Shown: positions 18,606-27,623 of the stretch, piece after piece
How positions within the stretch are numbered: the stretch's first letter is position 1
How the letters are laid out: each line of letters begins with the position of its first letter
Origin: ChocPot-Mid sp043804925
Lineage (GTDB): Bacteria > Bacteroidota > Ignavibacteria > Kapaibacteriales > UBA2268
Reading direction: 5' to 3'
Assembly: GCA_043804925.1 (NCBI GenBank)
Contig: JAZDIP010000037.1
Coordinates: 1 to 64,000 of the forward strand
DNA: 64,000 bases
Position numbers and translations under genes: made by a program
The notes under the pieces: model-generated
What the model saw: the letters and a program-made list of their open reading frames with translations, nothing else
What the model was told of the DNA's origin: nothing
The model's database searches: none

Positions 18606-21017
18606 ATGAAAAAATTATTTATGATTTTAATTTGCGTAATTTTTCAAAAAGCAATTCTGATTTCTGCAGGCAACTATACAGTAGAGTGGGCAATTAACCT
18701 TGGCAGTAAAGAAGATAATGAAAGTTCCATTATGACAACTGACGGAAAAGAATATTTATATTTGGCAGGTAGGATTTCAGGTGATTCTGATTTTGGAGTC
18801 GCAACTCTTAAAGTAAATAACAGTACAGATTGTTTTATTGCCAAATTCACCGAAGCCGGTAAATGTCTTTGGGTTCACCAAATTAAAAGCCAGATTTATA
18901 TGAATCCTCATTTTATCAAACATAATGATGGAAAAGTATACGTTCTTGGACAATTCAAAGGTACATTGACTTTAGAAGACGGAACACAAGTCATTCCAAG
19001 CAATAATACTACTGCTCCGGCTTTTATGGCAATATTCGACTCAACTGGAAATATGCTTGAGTTCAAGAAATTTGATTGTACAGGACCGGCTGTAACAACA
19101 GGAATGGCATTTGATTCTCTAAATAATTTATACATTACAGGTTCTTTTCCCGGGACACTTGATATTAATAATAACGTTTCTATATCCTGTGATTATAATA
19201 ATTGTGGGTTTATTACTAAATTTGATAAAAACGGTAATTTAATCTGGACACAAAAAACAACATCATGGGAAACTTATTTTAAAAGGTTAGTAATTATAGG
19301 TAATTCCGTTTATGTTTTCGGCTCTTTTTCTGAGTTTATAAAATTTGAGGATGGGACATACATAAAAGCTAATGGTATGAAAAGCACAAGGGATATGATT
19401 TTCGCTGAATTCTCATTGGATGGCAAACTTCAATGGGCTATAAGCTACGGAGAAAGTGGCTATGACCTTGCTTCCGATGCTTGCTTGATTAATGATTCAA
19501 ATATAATAATATCAGGTTATTTCAATAATAACCTTGATTTGGGTAATAATAGCATATTGCATAGTATTGGTGACAAAGACTGTTTTATTGCAAAATTTGA
19601 CAGAGATGCCAAATGCCTGATTGCTAAGTCTTTCGGAAGCTCTCTTGGTGAAAATTCCTACGCTACTTTTATAGATAAAGACAATAATATTCTTAATACA
19701 TTTAATTTTATTAATGATGTTTATTTGGATGGAAACAAAATCAGTGGAGATATTGGATTTGATAAAAGTAAGGTAAAATTGGGCTTGCTTGAGACAACTG
19801 AATCAGGTGAATTGAAATGGTTTTTTTCTGCCTTATCAGAAAATGGCGTAACGAGTGGGGGTATTTGTAAAATCGGCAATAGTCTTTATACCTGTGGTTC
19901 TTTTGGAGATAAATTAAATCTTGATAACAGCACAATATACAGTAATGGACTTGGAGATATTTTTCTAATAAAATTAAGTTCCGGTTGTCATAAATCTGCT
20001 TTCAATTATCCCAATTTTAAATATATCGGTGATTTTTTACTTATTAAAGATGCATTAAAAACTGACTCTACTCTAACAATCACTTCACCCCAGAACTGGA
20101 AAAGTGGTGCTGTATGGTACGACGAGAAAGTACCTGTAAAGAAGGGTTTTACTTCCGAGTTTTCTTTCAGGTTTTCTGATGGGGAAGATAAATATATTCC
20201 TGAAGAATATCCCGGTGCAGACGGAATTTGTTTTGTGATTCAAAATAGCTCTCAAACGGCTATTGGTTCACCCGGTGGAGGATTAGGTTTTAAAAATATT
20301 CCCAACAGCTTTGTTGTGGAATTTGATACATATAAAAATGCTGATGATAATGCAGATAGTTTTCATGACCCTAATGAGAATCATGTAGCAGTATTTTGCA
20401 ATGGTGTAAATCCAAACACACCTGACCATTCATCAAACGCAAATCTTGGCACAAATAACTGGACTATGCCTTTGGTACCTGACGGCAAAATATTTTATTC
20501 AAAAATTGAATATGAACCGGGAAGTCATTTCAAAGTTTATCTGGATACAAGTTCAGAATATACACTGCCTCCTGTTATTAATTTGCAGGGTGCGGATATT
20601 TCAAAGTTAATTCAACTGGATTCCGAAGAATTTGCATGGGTTGGCTTTACATCGGCAACAGGAAATGCTTATGAAAAGCATGAGATATTAAGCTGGTCAT
20701 TTTGTCCAACACCTACCAATGCAATCTTAGTGCCTGTTGAAGAAAATTTAACAATAACTGAAAATTCTCTTGAAATCTACCCGAATCCTGCAAGTGATTT
20801 TTTAAACATAGAATATACACTTAATAAATCTGAATACATTACTCTCGAATTATACGATATTTTAGGAAATAAAATTGAAACATTCGATTATGGTTTTGTT
20901 GGTTCAGGCAGGCATTTCGGACAGATTGATATGAAGAACAAACCAATCGGAATGTATTATTTAATTCTTAAAACAGATGATAAAGTATTGAATGAAAAGT
21001 TTGGTGTGATGAGGTGA
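18606..21017 (+). CDS. T9SS-secreted beta-propeller / L-type lectin protein
   Basis: 803 residues with a signal peptide (1-21). Repeating blades of about 60 residues fill about 25-460, with the recurring core DCFIAKF and W-containing strands, similar to SBBP proteins. An L-type lectin domain follows (about 475-700; GADGICFVIQ, VVEFDTYKN, DPNENHVAV, WVGFTSATG). It ends in a T9SS sorting domain almost identical to those of the two preceding genes. The lectin fold is shared with the gene at 6132 and suggests carbohydrate binding at the surface. Confidence 0.86.
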   Translation: MKKLFMILICVIFQKAILISAGNYTVEWAINLGSKEDNESSIMTTDGKEYLYLAGRISGDSDFGVATLKVNNSTDCFIAKFTEAGKCLWVHQIKSQIYMNPHFIKHNDGKVYVLGQFKGTLTLEDGTQVIPSNNTTAPAFMAIFDSTGNMLEFKKFDCTGPAVTTGMAFDSLNNLYITGSFPGTLDINNNVSISCDYNNCGFITKFDKNGNLIWTQKTTSWETYFKRLVIIGNSVYVFGSFSEFIKFEDGTYIKANGMKSTRDMIFAEFSLDGKLQWAISYGESGYDLASDACLINDSNIIISGYFNNNLDLGNNSILHSIGDKDCFIAKFDRDAKCLIAKSFGSSLGENSYATFIDKDNNILNTFNFINDVYLDGNKISGDIGFDKSKVKLGLLETTESGELKWFFSALSENGVTSGGICKIGNSLYTCGSFGDKLNLDNSTIYSNGLGDIFLIKLSSGCHKSAFNYPNFKYIGDFLLIKDALKTDSTLTITSPQNWKSGAVWYDEKVPVKKGFTSEFSFRFSDGEDKYIPEEYPGADGICFVIQNSSQTAIGSPGGGLGFKNIPNSFVVEFDTYKNADDNADSFHDPNENHVAVFCNGVNPNTPDHSSNANLGTNNWTMPLVPDGKIFYSKIEYEPGSHFKVYLDTSSEYTLPPVINLQGADISKLIQLDSEEFAWVGFTSATGNAYEKHEILSWSFCPTPTNAILVPVEENLTITENSLEIYPNPASDFLNIEYTLNKSEYITLELYDILGNKIETFDYGFVGSGRHFGQIDMKNKPIGMYYLILKTDDKVLNEKFGVMR

Positions 21018-21123
21018 AAAACTGAGAGCATTTCACATTATTTGTTTTTCTTAGTAAAACACGCACTAACAATTTATAATACAAGTAGTAAGCAGTCCTT
21101 TTTAACAGTCATAATAATATTCA

Positions 21124-21167
21124 ATTCACCATATATCATTATATTTGGTGAATTAATTCACCGATTA
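21124..21167. repeat. Left 44-nt palindromic direct repeat beside the ATPase gene
   Basis: Contains ATTCACC and GGTGAAT half-sites and a perfect 16-bp palindrome GGTGAATTAATTCACC (21147-21162). A 42/44 copy lies at 22508-22551. A further half-site, ATTCACCGATTAT, lies at 21188-21200, 54 nt before the ATPase start. Confidence 0.85.
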
Positions 21168-21253
21168 TTATAATATATGGTTGTTTTATTCACCGATTAT
21201 ATTTATTTTTGTTGATATTTAATTTAAAAATTATCAGAAAATTAGTATTAATC

Positions 21254-22378
21254 ATGATTAAAAGAAGTATAAATAATATTATACAGAAAAGGATTTTTAA
21301 ACAAAAAGCAATAATTATTACAGGAGCAAGACAAGTTGGAAAAACAACTCTTGTAAAATCTTTAGCTAATGAACTGAAGCAGTCTTATGTGTTTTTAAAT
21401 TGTGATGAACCTGATATTAAGGCGATTCTTGACCGTCCGACTTCAACTCAATTGAAAAAAATTATTGGAGGGAAAAAAGTATTAATTATTGACGAAGCAC
21501 AGAGGATACCGGATATAGGAATAACTGCTAAATTGATTGTTGACAATTTCCCGGATGTTCAGCTTTTTTTAACTGGTTCTTCTTCTTTTGATATTGGTAA
21601 TATTGTTAATGAACCATTAACCGGAAGAAAATTTGAATTACGATTATTCCCTTTTTCCTACAAGGAATTAGCTGTACAATCTTCGCAATTTGAAGAAAAT
21701 AGACTTGTTGAAAACAGGATGATATTCGGAACCTACCCTGATGTAGTAAATTATCCAGGCGAAGAAGAAGACAGATTGCTTGAGCTAATCTCATCGTATT
21801 TGTATAAAGATATTCTTTCCCTTGGTTCCATTAAAAAACCATGGATGCTTGACAAATTAACGATAGCTCTTGCATTGCAAATTGGGAATGAAGTTTCGCT
21901 AAATGAACTTTCGGATATAGTCGGAATTGATAAAAATACTGTTGCAAGATATATTGATTTACTTGAAAAAACTTTCGTAATATTCTCTCTTAATTCTTTT
22001 AGCAGAAATATGCGAAACGAATTGAGAAAAAGTAAAAAAATATACTTTTTTGATTTGGGGGTAAGAAATGCAATCATTAAGAATTTCAATCCGCTTGACC
22101 TGAGAGCAGATAAGGGTGTCTTGTGGGAAAATTATATTATCTCAGAAAGAATAAAACATCTTAATAATACCGGTAAAAAGGTAAATTCTTACTTCTGGAG
22201 GACAGTTCAAGGACAAGAAATTGATTATATAGAAGAATATGGAGGAAAGCTTAATACTTTTAAAATCAAATGGAATCCAAAGGTAAAAGCGAAACCGCCT
22301 TCAGCTTTTTTATCTGTTTATTCAGATTCAGCTTACAAATTAATTAATAAAAATAATTATTTTGATTTTATTAGCTGA
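21254..22378 (+). CDS. AAA-type ATPase with DUF4143 domain
   Basis: About 374 residues from ATG 21254 (MIKRSINNII, the usual family start; an in-frame start 45 nt earlier is less likely). Walker A is GARQVGKTTL (about residues 26-35), Walker B is KVLIIDEAQ, and sensor 1 lies in LFLTGSSS. The C-terminal DUF4143 part holds a winged-helix-like segment (SLNELSDIVGIDKNTVARYIDLLEK) and a nuclease-like tail (WRTVQGQEIDYIEE). The family is widespread, often mobile or variable, and without settled function. The gene sits alone between 44-nt direct repeats and has its own terminator. Confidence 0.88.
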   Translation: MIKRSINNIIQKRIFKQKAIIITGARQVGKTTLVKSLANELKQSYVFLNCDEPDIKAILDRPTSTQLKKIIGGKKVLIIDEAQRIPDIGITAKLIVDNFPDVQLFLTGSSSFDIGNIVNEPLTGRKFELRLFPFSYKELAVQSSQFEENRLVENRMIFGTYPDVVNYPGEEEDRLLELISSYLYKDILSLGSIKKPWMLDKLTIALALQIGNEVSLNELSDIVGIDKNTVARYIDLLEKTFVIFSLNSFSRNMRNELRKSKKIYFFDLGVRNAIIKNFNPLDLRADKGVLWENYIISERIKHLNNTGKKVNSYFWRTVQGQEIDYIEEYGGKLNTFKIKWNPKVKAKPPSAFLSVYSDSAYKLINKNNYFDFIS

Positions 22379-22436
22379 TAACTTTAAATACGTTGTGTTT
22401 TGTTAATTACACAATGAGTTATCAGCTATTTTTTTT
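22373..22436 (+). terminator. Rho-independent terminator of the ATPase gene
   Basis: AGCTGATAACT (22373-22383, overlapping the stop codon) pairs perfectly with AGTTATCAGCT (22417-22427). An inner 6-bp stem (TTGTGT with ACACAA) lies in the loop, and a run of eight T follows. Confidence 0.8.
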
Positions 22437-22709
22437 ATATTTTCACGAAAATCATTCCTCTTAATTTGCAATATTTATCGATTGTTCTTGAAATTGAAAT
22501 TATCTGTATTCACCAAATATCATAATATTTGGTGAATTAATTCACCGATTAATATTATTATTGGTGATAAAATGAAATTAAGTAGTAGAATGAATTGATT
22601 TTCTTTTTGTATAAAATTAATTCAACCTCCAGTATTTTTTTTGTTTAACTTACTTTTTTGTTGTAATATTGAATTTTATATATTTTTATAATTTAAAGTA
22701 AAAAAGCTG
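22379..22709. other. 331-nt intergenic region
   Basis: Holds the ATPase terminator and the right copy of the 44-nt palindromic repeat. The remainder is AT-rich with no gene that I can see and presumably contains the promoter of the downstream membrane protein. Confidence 0.6.
22508..22551. repeat. Right 44-nt palindromic direct repeat beside the ATPase gene
   Basis: ATTCACCAAATAT and ATATTTGGTGAAT form a perfect 13-bp inverted repeat (22508-22537), overlapping the 16-bp palindrome GGTGAATTAATTCACC (22531-22546). Same orientation as the left copy at 21124. Confidence 0.85.
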
Positions 22710-23705
22710 ATGGCTGTTAAAACAGAAAAAACATATTATGAACTCACTGAGCATAATCATTCACAAATTGTATTATTTGTTGCATTAATTGCAGGTTCAA
22801 TAGCCGCATGCTTTTATGTCGGACTGCCGATGCTTCAGGACTTTTTCGAAGCTTTTTTACGCGGTATTGTTTATAATGAAACAGGAGAATTTCTATCCTA
22901 TCAGATTGACAATCCATTGCCAAAGAAGGGATTATCCTATCTTTTTTCATGGGGTGTAGATATTTACAAAGGTACTCCGGAAGAAACCCGATATTGGTTT
23001 AATCCGGTTTTAGCGTTAATTTTCCAAACAACTATTTTAAGTATAGGTCTATCGAGTATTATAACAGCTGTTTTACCAAGAAAAATCGGATTTATAAGGC
23101 AAAAAATTGACAGGGAAATAGCAAATTCAATCAGCAAGATTGCTTATGTGAAATACGGCACCGAATCGGTTCATGATTACAAAGACATTATTCATGAAAT
23201 TGTAACTGCCGACCTTAAGGATTTACACTATTTTGTAGAAGACTGGAATATTCCTTTCGATGATATTTTGGCATTGCAAAGGGCATTAAAGTGGAGGGAT
23301 TTTTCATTTATCAGACGATTAATTCATATAAACGATGGAATTCAAATGTACATGCGATTTTATTTTACCGTTAAATACAACAATGCTGTGTTGGGTTTTG
23401 TGTACATGGGTGCAGCGATTTTGATAATAATCATTGGCTTGAGAGGATTAAAATTTATTCCTCCGACACAGCCATCTCTTGTGCTTTTCGCTTTGGGTTT
23501 GGAGTTTACATTACTTGTAACGTATGCCATAACTTTAATGTACACAAGGCAGGATGATGATAATGACAAAGAGCTTCTAAGAAGTGGAGTTTCTGCCGAT
23601 AGTTTGCTTTTAAGCCATGAATTCGGAAGTTCAAAAGACATTGAAAAATTACTACGTGTGTTTGTTAAATCGAAGAAAGTAAGCGGAGAAAGTAGAAGAA
23701 AATAG
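22710..23705 (+). CDS. Four-helix inner-membrane protein, function unknown
   Basis: 331 residues. Hydrophobic helices lie near residues 20-40, 93-118, 228-246 and 256-276. A mostly hydrophilic loop of about 110 residues sits between helices 2 and 3, and the tail is charged. Spacing of helices and loop is reminiscent of MotA/TolQ/ExbB channels, but I do not see their diagnostic motif, so I leave it unassigned. No obvious ribosome site precedes the ATG. A heptamer array begins at the last base of its TAG stop. Confidence 0.7.
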   Translation: MAVKTEKTYYELTEHNHSQIVLFVALIAGSIAACFYVGLPMLQDFFEAFLRGIVYNETGEFLSYQIDNPLPKKGLSYLFSWGVDIYKGTPEETRYWFNPVLALIFQTTILSIGLSSIITAVLPRKIGFIRQKIDREIANSISKIAYVKYGTESVHDYKDIIHEIVTADLKDLHYFVEDWNIPFDDILALQRALKWRDFSFIRRLIHINDGIQMYMRFYFTVKYNNAVLGFVYMGAAILIIIIGLRGLKFIPPTQPSLVLFALGLEFTLLVTYAITLMYTRQDDDNDKELLRSGVSADSLLLSHEFGSSKDIEKLLRVFVKSKKVSGESRRK

Positions 23706-23753
23706 TTGACAGTCGTCAGTTGACAGTCGTCAGTTGACAGTTGACAGTCGTCA
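23705..23753 (+). repeat. Heptamer array starting in the stop codon
   Basis: Seven 7-nt units, GTTGACA and GTCGTCA in a mostly alternating order, beginning at the final G of the upstream TAG stop codon. Confidence 0.9.
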
Positions 23754-23808
23754 GTGAAAGATAGCGTTTTAAGAATTGGTTGAAAATTGTAAAATTGAAA
23801 ATTTCTAT

Positions 23809-24369
23809 ATGGGATTGAAATTAATAGTAGAGCATCTTAATGGATTGAAACTTTTCGAACCTGCAGTTTATACTGACAAGAGAGGTTTCTTTATGGAAAG
23901 TTACAGAACCGGCGAACTAACGCGTTTTGGGATATCAGAGGTATTTGTTCAGGACAATCATTCAGGTTCAGTAAAGAATACACTAAGAGGAATGCATTTT
24001 CAGTGGGATAAACCACAAGGAAAGTTAATCAGGGTAACACGCGGCGAAGCATTGGTTGTAGAAGTGGATATACGGAAAAAGTCCTCAACTTTTGGGAAAT
24101 ATCAAAAGCTGATTTTGTCAGAAGAAAATAAAAATATTCTGTGGGTACCTCCCGGTTTCGCCAATGGCTTTTTAGCCCTTTCCGATTGGTGCGAAATGCA
24201 GTATAAATGTACCGCTGTTTACAATCCGAAAGGGGAGGCATCTATCTTGTGGAATGACAAACAATTAGGAATTGATTGGGAATGCCAAAATCCTATTGTT
24301 TCCGAAAAGGACAATAATGCGTTTACATTAAGTAAGTGGCTTGAAAAATCCGAATCAGAAAGCTTTTAA
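23809..24369 (+). CDS. rfbC: dTDP-4-dehydrorhamnose 3,5-epimerase
   Basis: 186 residues from ATG 23809, which matches the family's usual N terminus and length; an upstream TTG adds 11 unconserved residues. Cupin core with catalytic histidine in LRGMHFQ, the KLIRVTRGEALVVEVDIRK strand and the YKCTAVYNP region. The enzyme makes dTDP-L-lyxo-4-hexulose for rhamnose-type O-antigen. The usual GFAHGF motif reads GFANGF. The other dTDP-rhamnose genes are not in the window. Confidence 0.9.
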   Translation: MGLKLIVEHLNGLKLFEPAVYTDKRGFFMESYRTGELTRFGISEVFVQDNHSGSVKNTLRGMHFQWDKPQGKLIRVTRGEALVVEVDIRKKSSTFGKYQKLILSEENKNILWVPPGFANGFLALSDWCEMQYKCTAVYNPKGEASILWNDKQLGIDWECQNPIVSEKDNNAFTLSKWLEKSESESF

Positions 24370-24601
24370 CTTATTAGACTGTTAGTGTTATAGCAATTAT
24401 ATTGTTAAGGATGTTGCTAATTATTTATTTTTAACCTTCTGCTTGAAGCATTGCAACTTTTTTAAATTTGAAGGACCTGAAAAACTTGAAGCTTTTCTCA
24501 CAAATAATTCATTAAAAAATTTTATTATTTAATTACTTAGTGCTAACTTTGTATTCTATACTAAGTTAAATAACAGATTATATTTTTTATAGGAGTATTT
24601 T

Positions 24602-25315
24602 ATGTATTACAGGATTGCAATTTTATTAATAATGGGCTTACTACTCGGGACAATTGAAGCATGTTCGGAGAAAAGCGGCAAAGTAGAAACAAATGTAGAA
24701 TTGAAAACACAATTGGATTCAGTTGCTTATGCTATTGGTATGAACCTTGGCAATAATTTGAAAAATGATTCGGTGATGATTGACCCGAATATTTTAGCAG
24801 CAGCTATGTATGCTGCAATGCACGAAGAAAAACTGATTTTGACACAACCACAGACCGAAGAAGTTATGAAAAACTTCCAAATGGATTTACAGGCAAAACA
24901 GCAGGAACGTTTTATGCGGGACAAAGACAAAAACAAAATGGAATCTGAAAAGTTTTTAGCAGAAAATAAAACAAAGGCAGGGGTAAAAACAACTGCCAGC
25001 GGTTTGCAATATATAGTTTTAAAAGAAGGAACCGGCAAACAACCAACAGCCGAAAGCACCGTTAAAGTTCATTACCATGGAACTTTACTTGATGGCAAGG
25101 TTTTCGACAGTTCGGTTGAAAGAAAAGAACCAATCGAATTTCCATTGAACCAGGTTATCAAAGGTTGGACGGAAGGTGTTCAATTGATGAAAGAAGGAGC
25201 AAAATATAAATTCTTTATTCCCGGTGAGCTTGCTTACGGAGAAAGAGGAGCGCCTCCTACAATAGGTCCTAATGCAACTTTGATTTTTGAAATAGAATTA
25301 ATTGAAGTTAAGTAG
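24602..25315 (+). CDS. FKBP-type peptidyl-prolyl isomerase lipoprotein
   Basis: 237 residues. A lipoprotein signal ends at TIEAC (Cys21). An FKBP_N dimerization helix region (about 35-125; LDSVAYAIGMNLG) precedes a C-terminal FKBP domain (about 145-237) with VKVHYHGTLLDGKVFDSS, the VIKGW core and AYGERG. Domain order matches the FkpA/Mip periplasmic chaperones that speed proline isomerization in envelope proteins. GGAG lies 6 nt before the ATG. Its stop codon runs into a heptamer array. Confidence 0.93.
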   Translation: MYYRIAILLIMGLLLGTIEACSEKSGKVETNVELKTQLDSVAYAIGMNLGNNLKNDSVMIDPNILAAAMYAAMHEEKLILTQPQTEEVMKNFQMDLQAKQQERFMRDKDKNKMESEKFLAENKTKAGVKTTASGLQYIVLKEGTGKQPTAESTVKVHYHGTLLDGKVFDSSVERKEPIEFPLNQVIKGWTEGVQLMKEGAKYKFFIPGELAYGERGAPPTIGPNATLIFEIELIEVK

Positions 25316-25370
25316 TTAATCATCAGTAGTTGACAGTTAACAGTTGACAGTAGATAGTGTGTAGTTGTTA
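25315..25370 (+). repeat. Heptamer array after the FKBP stop codon
   Basis: Degenerate 7-nt units starting at the last base of TAG: GTTAATC, ATCAGTA, GTTGACA, GTTAACA, GTTGACA, GTAGATA and further. It runs up to the start region of the next gene. Confidence 0.75.
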
Positions 25371-25385
25371 TTGGATAGATGTAAA

Positions 25386-25934
25386 TTGAAAATACAAATT
25401 CTAAAATATTTAGGCGAACTAGCAGTTTGTGTTTTGTTAATACTGAATCTTACTGCTTGTGATACCGAACCACCGGTAGAACCGGATGCACCTGTAATTA
25501 TCGCTTGTAATGTTTCGGGAGATGTAACACTGGATTATAAAGCTACAAAAGGAGTTATTAATATCTTGAGCGGACAGGTTTACCAGGTTCAGTTTAGTAC
25601 TAAAGCCACTATTAACAATGAAAGTTATGCTATGCTTATTTCGGTTTTTCCGAAGAATATGATAGATACTTCAGGTGTTTTTACGGTTGTTGAACCAGGA
25701 AACAACTCTGTTAAAGAAAATTATGCTATTGTACTATTCTTTACCGGATATGACACTAAAAATCAAAAAGAGTTCTGGGGAACAAGTGGTACAGTTGATT
25801 TAAGCGAAATGATTATTGGGAAAACAAAACTTTTCCTTAAAGGTAATTTTAATTTTGAAGCAACCTACAAAGGCACCGATACAATGAATGTATCGGTGTC
25901 CGAAGGTTGGATTGATTATTATAGGAAGTATTAA
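25386..25934 (+). CDS. Small lipoprotein, function unknown
   Basis: About 182 residues. A hydrophobic segment ends in a lipobox NLTAC, so the product is probably an outer-membrane or periplasmic lipoprotein. No ATG is available: TTG 25386 (MKIQILKYLG) or TTG 25365 are the only sensible starts, and the upstream heptamer array may have displaced the original one. The mature part is beta-rich (SGQVYQVQFSTKA, FTGYD, LKGNFNFEATY) with no family I recognise. Confidence 0.65.
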   Translation: MKIQILKYLGELAVCVLLILNLTACDTEPPVEPDAPVIIACNVSGDVTLDYKATKGVINILSGQVYQVQFSTKATINNESYAMLISVFPKNMIDTSGVFTVVEPGNNSVKENYAIVLFFTGYDTKNQKEFWGTSGTVDLSEMIIGKTKLFLKGNFNFEATYKGTDTMNVSVSEGWIDYYRKY

Positions 25935-25958
25935 TCCCCTTTTTTTTCTACTGGCAAA

Positions 25959-26981
25959 TTATCTTTTTCTTATATTTTTCCTGTATTTGGAAACGTATCT
26001 TATATGTTCAGAATAAGTTTCTGCAAAGTTATGGCTCTTAGAGCTATCACCTTTTGCAACAAAATAAAGATAATCATGAATTTCAGGATTTAAAGCAGCA
26101 TCTATAGAACTGATACTTGGCGAATTTATCGGTCCGGGAGGTAATCCCGGGTAGATATATGTATTATATGTATTATTGATTTTTAAATCTCTGAAAGTAA
26201 GGATTTCCTTTCCTTTCAGCATATAAGCAATTGTTGGGTCTGCCTGCAAAAGCATGTTTTTCTTCAACCTGTTGTGATATACACCGCTAACCTTTTTTCT
26301 TTCCGATATAACCGGTGTTTCTGCTTCGATAATCGAAGCAAGTGTGAGAACTTCATGCTTACTCATGCTGATTGCTTTAGCTTGTCTCTCAAACTTTTCC
26401 AACCAAATCTTTTCCTGTTCAGCAAAAAGCCGGTTTGCAACGGTAACGAGGTCAGCGTTAAAGAAATAAATATAAGTATTTGGATTCAGATAACCTTCTG
26501 CGGTTTTTGCCGGAATACCGTACTTTTCAAGAATTTCAGGAGAATTAATATAATTCAGAAACTCGTATTTTGAAATTCCAAATTTCTTTTCGGTAATTGA
26601 TGCAAAATCATCGAGTGTTATACCTTCGGGATAAGTAACTTTAATCAGGTTAAGATTTTTTCCTTTGAATAAGGATTCGAGGATAGTCTTATTATTCATT
26701 TCAGGTGTAAATTTATAAGAACCTGCATTGATATGGCGGTTATTTAATTCTGAATAAACCCGAAAATAAATATTAAAAAACCAGTGAGGTTTAAATAGCC
26801 CGTTTTCGTTCAACATTTCTACGCAGTGGTTAAGGGAAGTTCCATGGGGAATTGTGATTATCAAATCGTTTTTTTTGATATCCGATTCCGATAATCTTTC
26901 ATTTGAATAAAAATAAAGTCCTGCTGACAAGAGTACCAAAAGCAAGACCAGCACTGAAATTATGATAATTAGTCTCTTCAT
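25959..26981 (-). CDS. mltG: Endolytic murein transglycosylase
   Basis: 340 residues with one N-terminal membrane anchor (about 5-25), a LysM-like region (about 40-110) and the YceG/MltG catalytic domain. The diagnostic ASIIEAET (catalytic Glu), VYHNRLKKNMLLQADPTIAY, YNTYIYPGLPPGPINSPS and SKSHNFAETYSEH segments are all present. MltG cleaves nascent glycan strands and sets their length. Full length for the family. Convergent with the lipoprotein gene upstream in coordinate. Confidence 0.95.
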   Translation of the reverse strand: MKRLIIIISVLVLLLVLLSAGLYFYSNERLSESDIKKNDLIITIPHGTSLNHCVEMLNENGLFKPHWFFNIYFRVYSELNNRHINAGSYKFTPEMNNKTILESLFKGKNLNLIKVTYPEGITLDDFASITEKKFGISKYEFLNYINSPEILEKYGIPAKTAEGYLNPNTYIYFFNADLVTVANRLFAEQEKIWLEKFERQAKAISMSKHEVLTLASIIEAETPVISERKKVSGVYHNRLKKNMLLQADPTIAYMLKGKEILTFRDLKINNTYNTYIYPGLPPGPINSPSISSIDAALNPEIHDYLYFVAKGDSSKSHNFAETYSEHIRYVSKYRKNIRKR

Positions 26982-27081
26982 ACTTACAATAACTATATTA
27001 CTGAGTAGTCATATAGTTTTAATTGGTTTCAATAAATTTTTATAATGTAAAATTACAGATATTTTTGTTAAGGAGAAAATA

Positions 27082-27492
27082 ATGGGAATAAAAATAACAT
27101 TTCCGGGGAATTTGAAAGTTAATGCTGAAATAAACGGCAGAGTAATACCAACAGACCAGACATTAAGTGCCGGAGGCGACGGAACTGCACCTGCACCATT
27201 CGAATATTTCATTTCATCGTTAGGAACCTGTGCAGGTATTTATGTGCTAAGTTTTTGCAAAACAAGAGGAATACCGACAGATGGAATCGAAATTGACCAA
27301 AACATAGAATACGACCCTGTCAGGCAAAGAATCGGCAAAGTTGTTTTGGACATTCAATTACCTGCCGACTTTCCCGAGAAATACAAAGAGGCAGTCATTC
27401 GTGCGGCAAACCAATGTGCAGTCAAGAAGTATTTGCAGGAACCTTTCGAAGTCGAAACAATTGCAACTGTTAATGAAATGGCAATGAGCTAA
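27082..27492 (+). CDS. OsmC family protein
   Basis: 136 residues. The paired redox cysteines of the family appear in SSLGTCAGIYV and ANQCAVKKYL. OsmC/Ohr proteins reduce organic or lipid hydroperoxides, although the YhfA-like branch is less well defined. AAGGAG precedes the ATG by 6 nt. Divergent from mltG with a 100-nt spacer. Confidence 0.88.
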   Translation: MGIKITFPGNLKVNAEINGRVIPTDQTLSAGGDGTAPAPFEYFISSLGTCAGIYVLSFCKTRGIPTDGIEIDQNIEYDPVRQRIGKVVLDIQLPADFPEKYKEAVIRAANQCAVKKYLQEPFEVETIATVNEMAMS

Positions 27493-27494
27493 GC

Positions 27495-27623
27495 GTTGGG
27501 TGTTGAGTGCTGAATGTTGAGTTAGCTGAAAAAGAGATAATAAAGTTATAAAGTTGCAGATAATTGATAATTATTCGTTATCCGTTATCCATTTTCGGTT
27601 TTTCTTCTTTCATTTTACATTCA
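27495..27623. repeat. Convergent intergenic region built of heptamer units
   Basis: From the osmC side: GTTGGGT, GTTGAGT, GCTGAAT, GTTGAGT (27495-27522). From the epimerase side, reading the minus strand from its stop codon: units such as GTAAAAT, GGATAAC (twice) and GAATAAT. Together they fill almost the whole 128-nt gap between the two convergent genes. Confidence 0.7.

Noticed and set aside
22710..23705. MotA/TolQ/ExbB proton channel
   Set aside because: Helix layout is suggestive but the diagnostic motifs of these families are not visible; left as unknown membrane protein.
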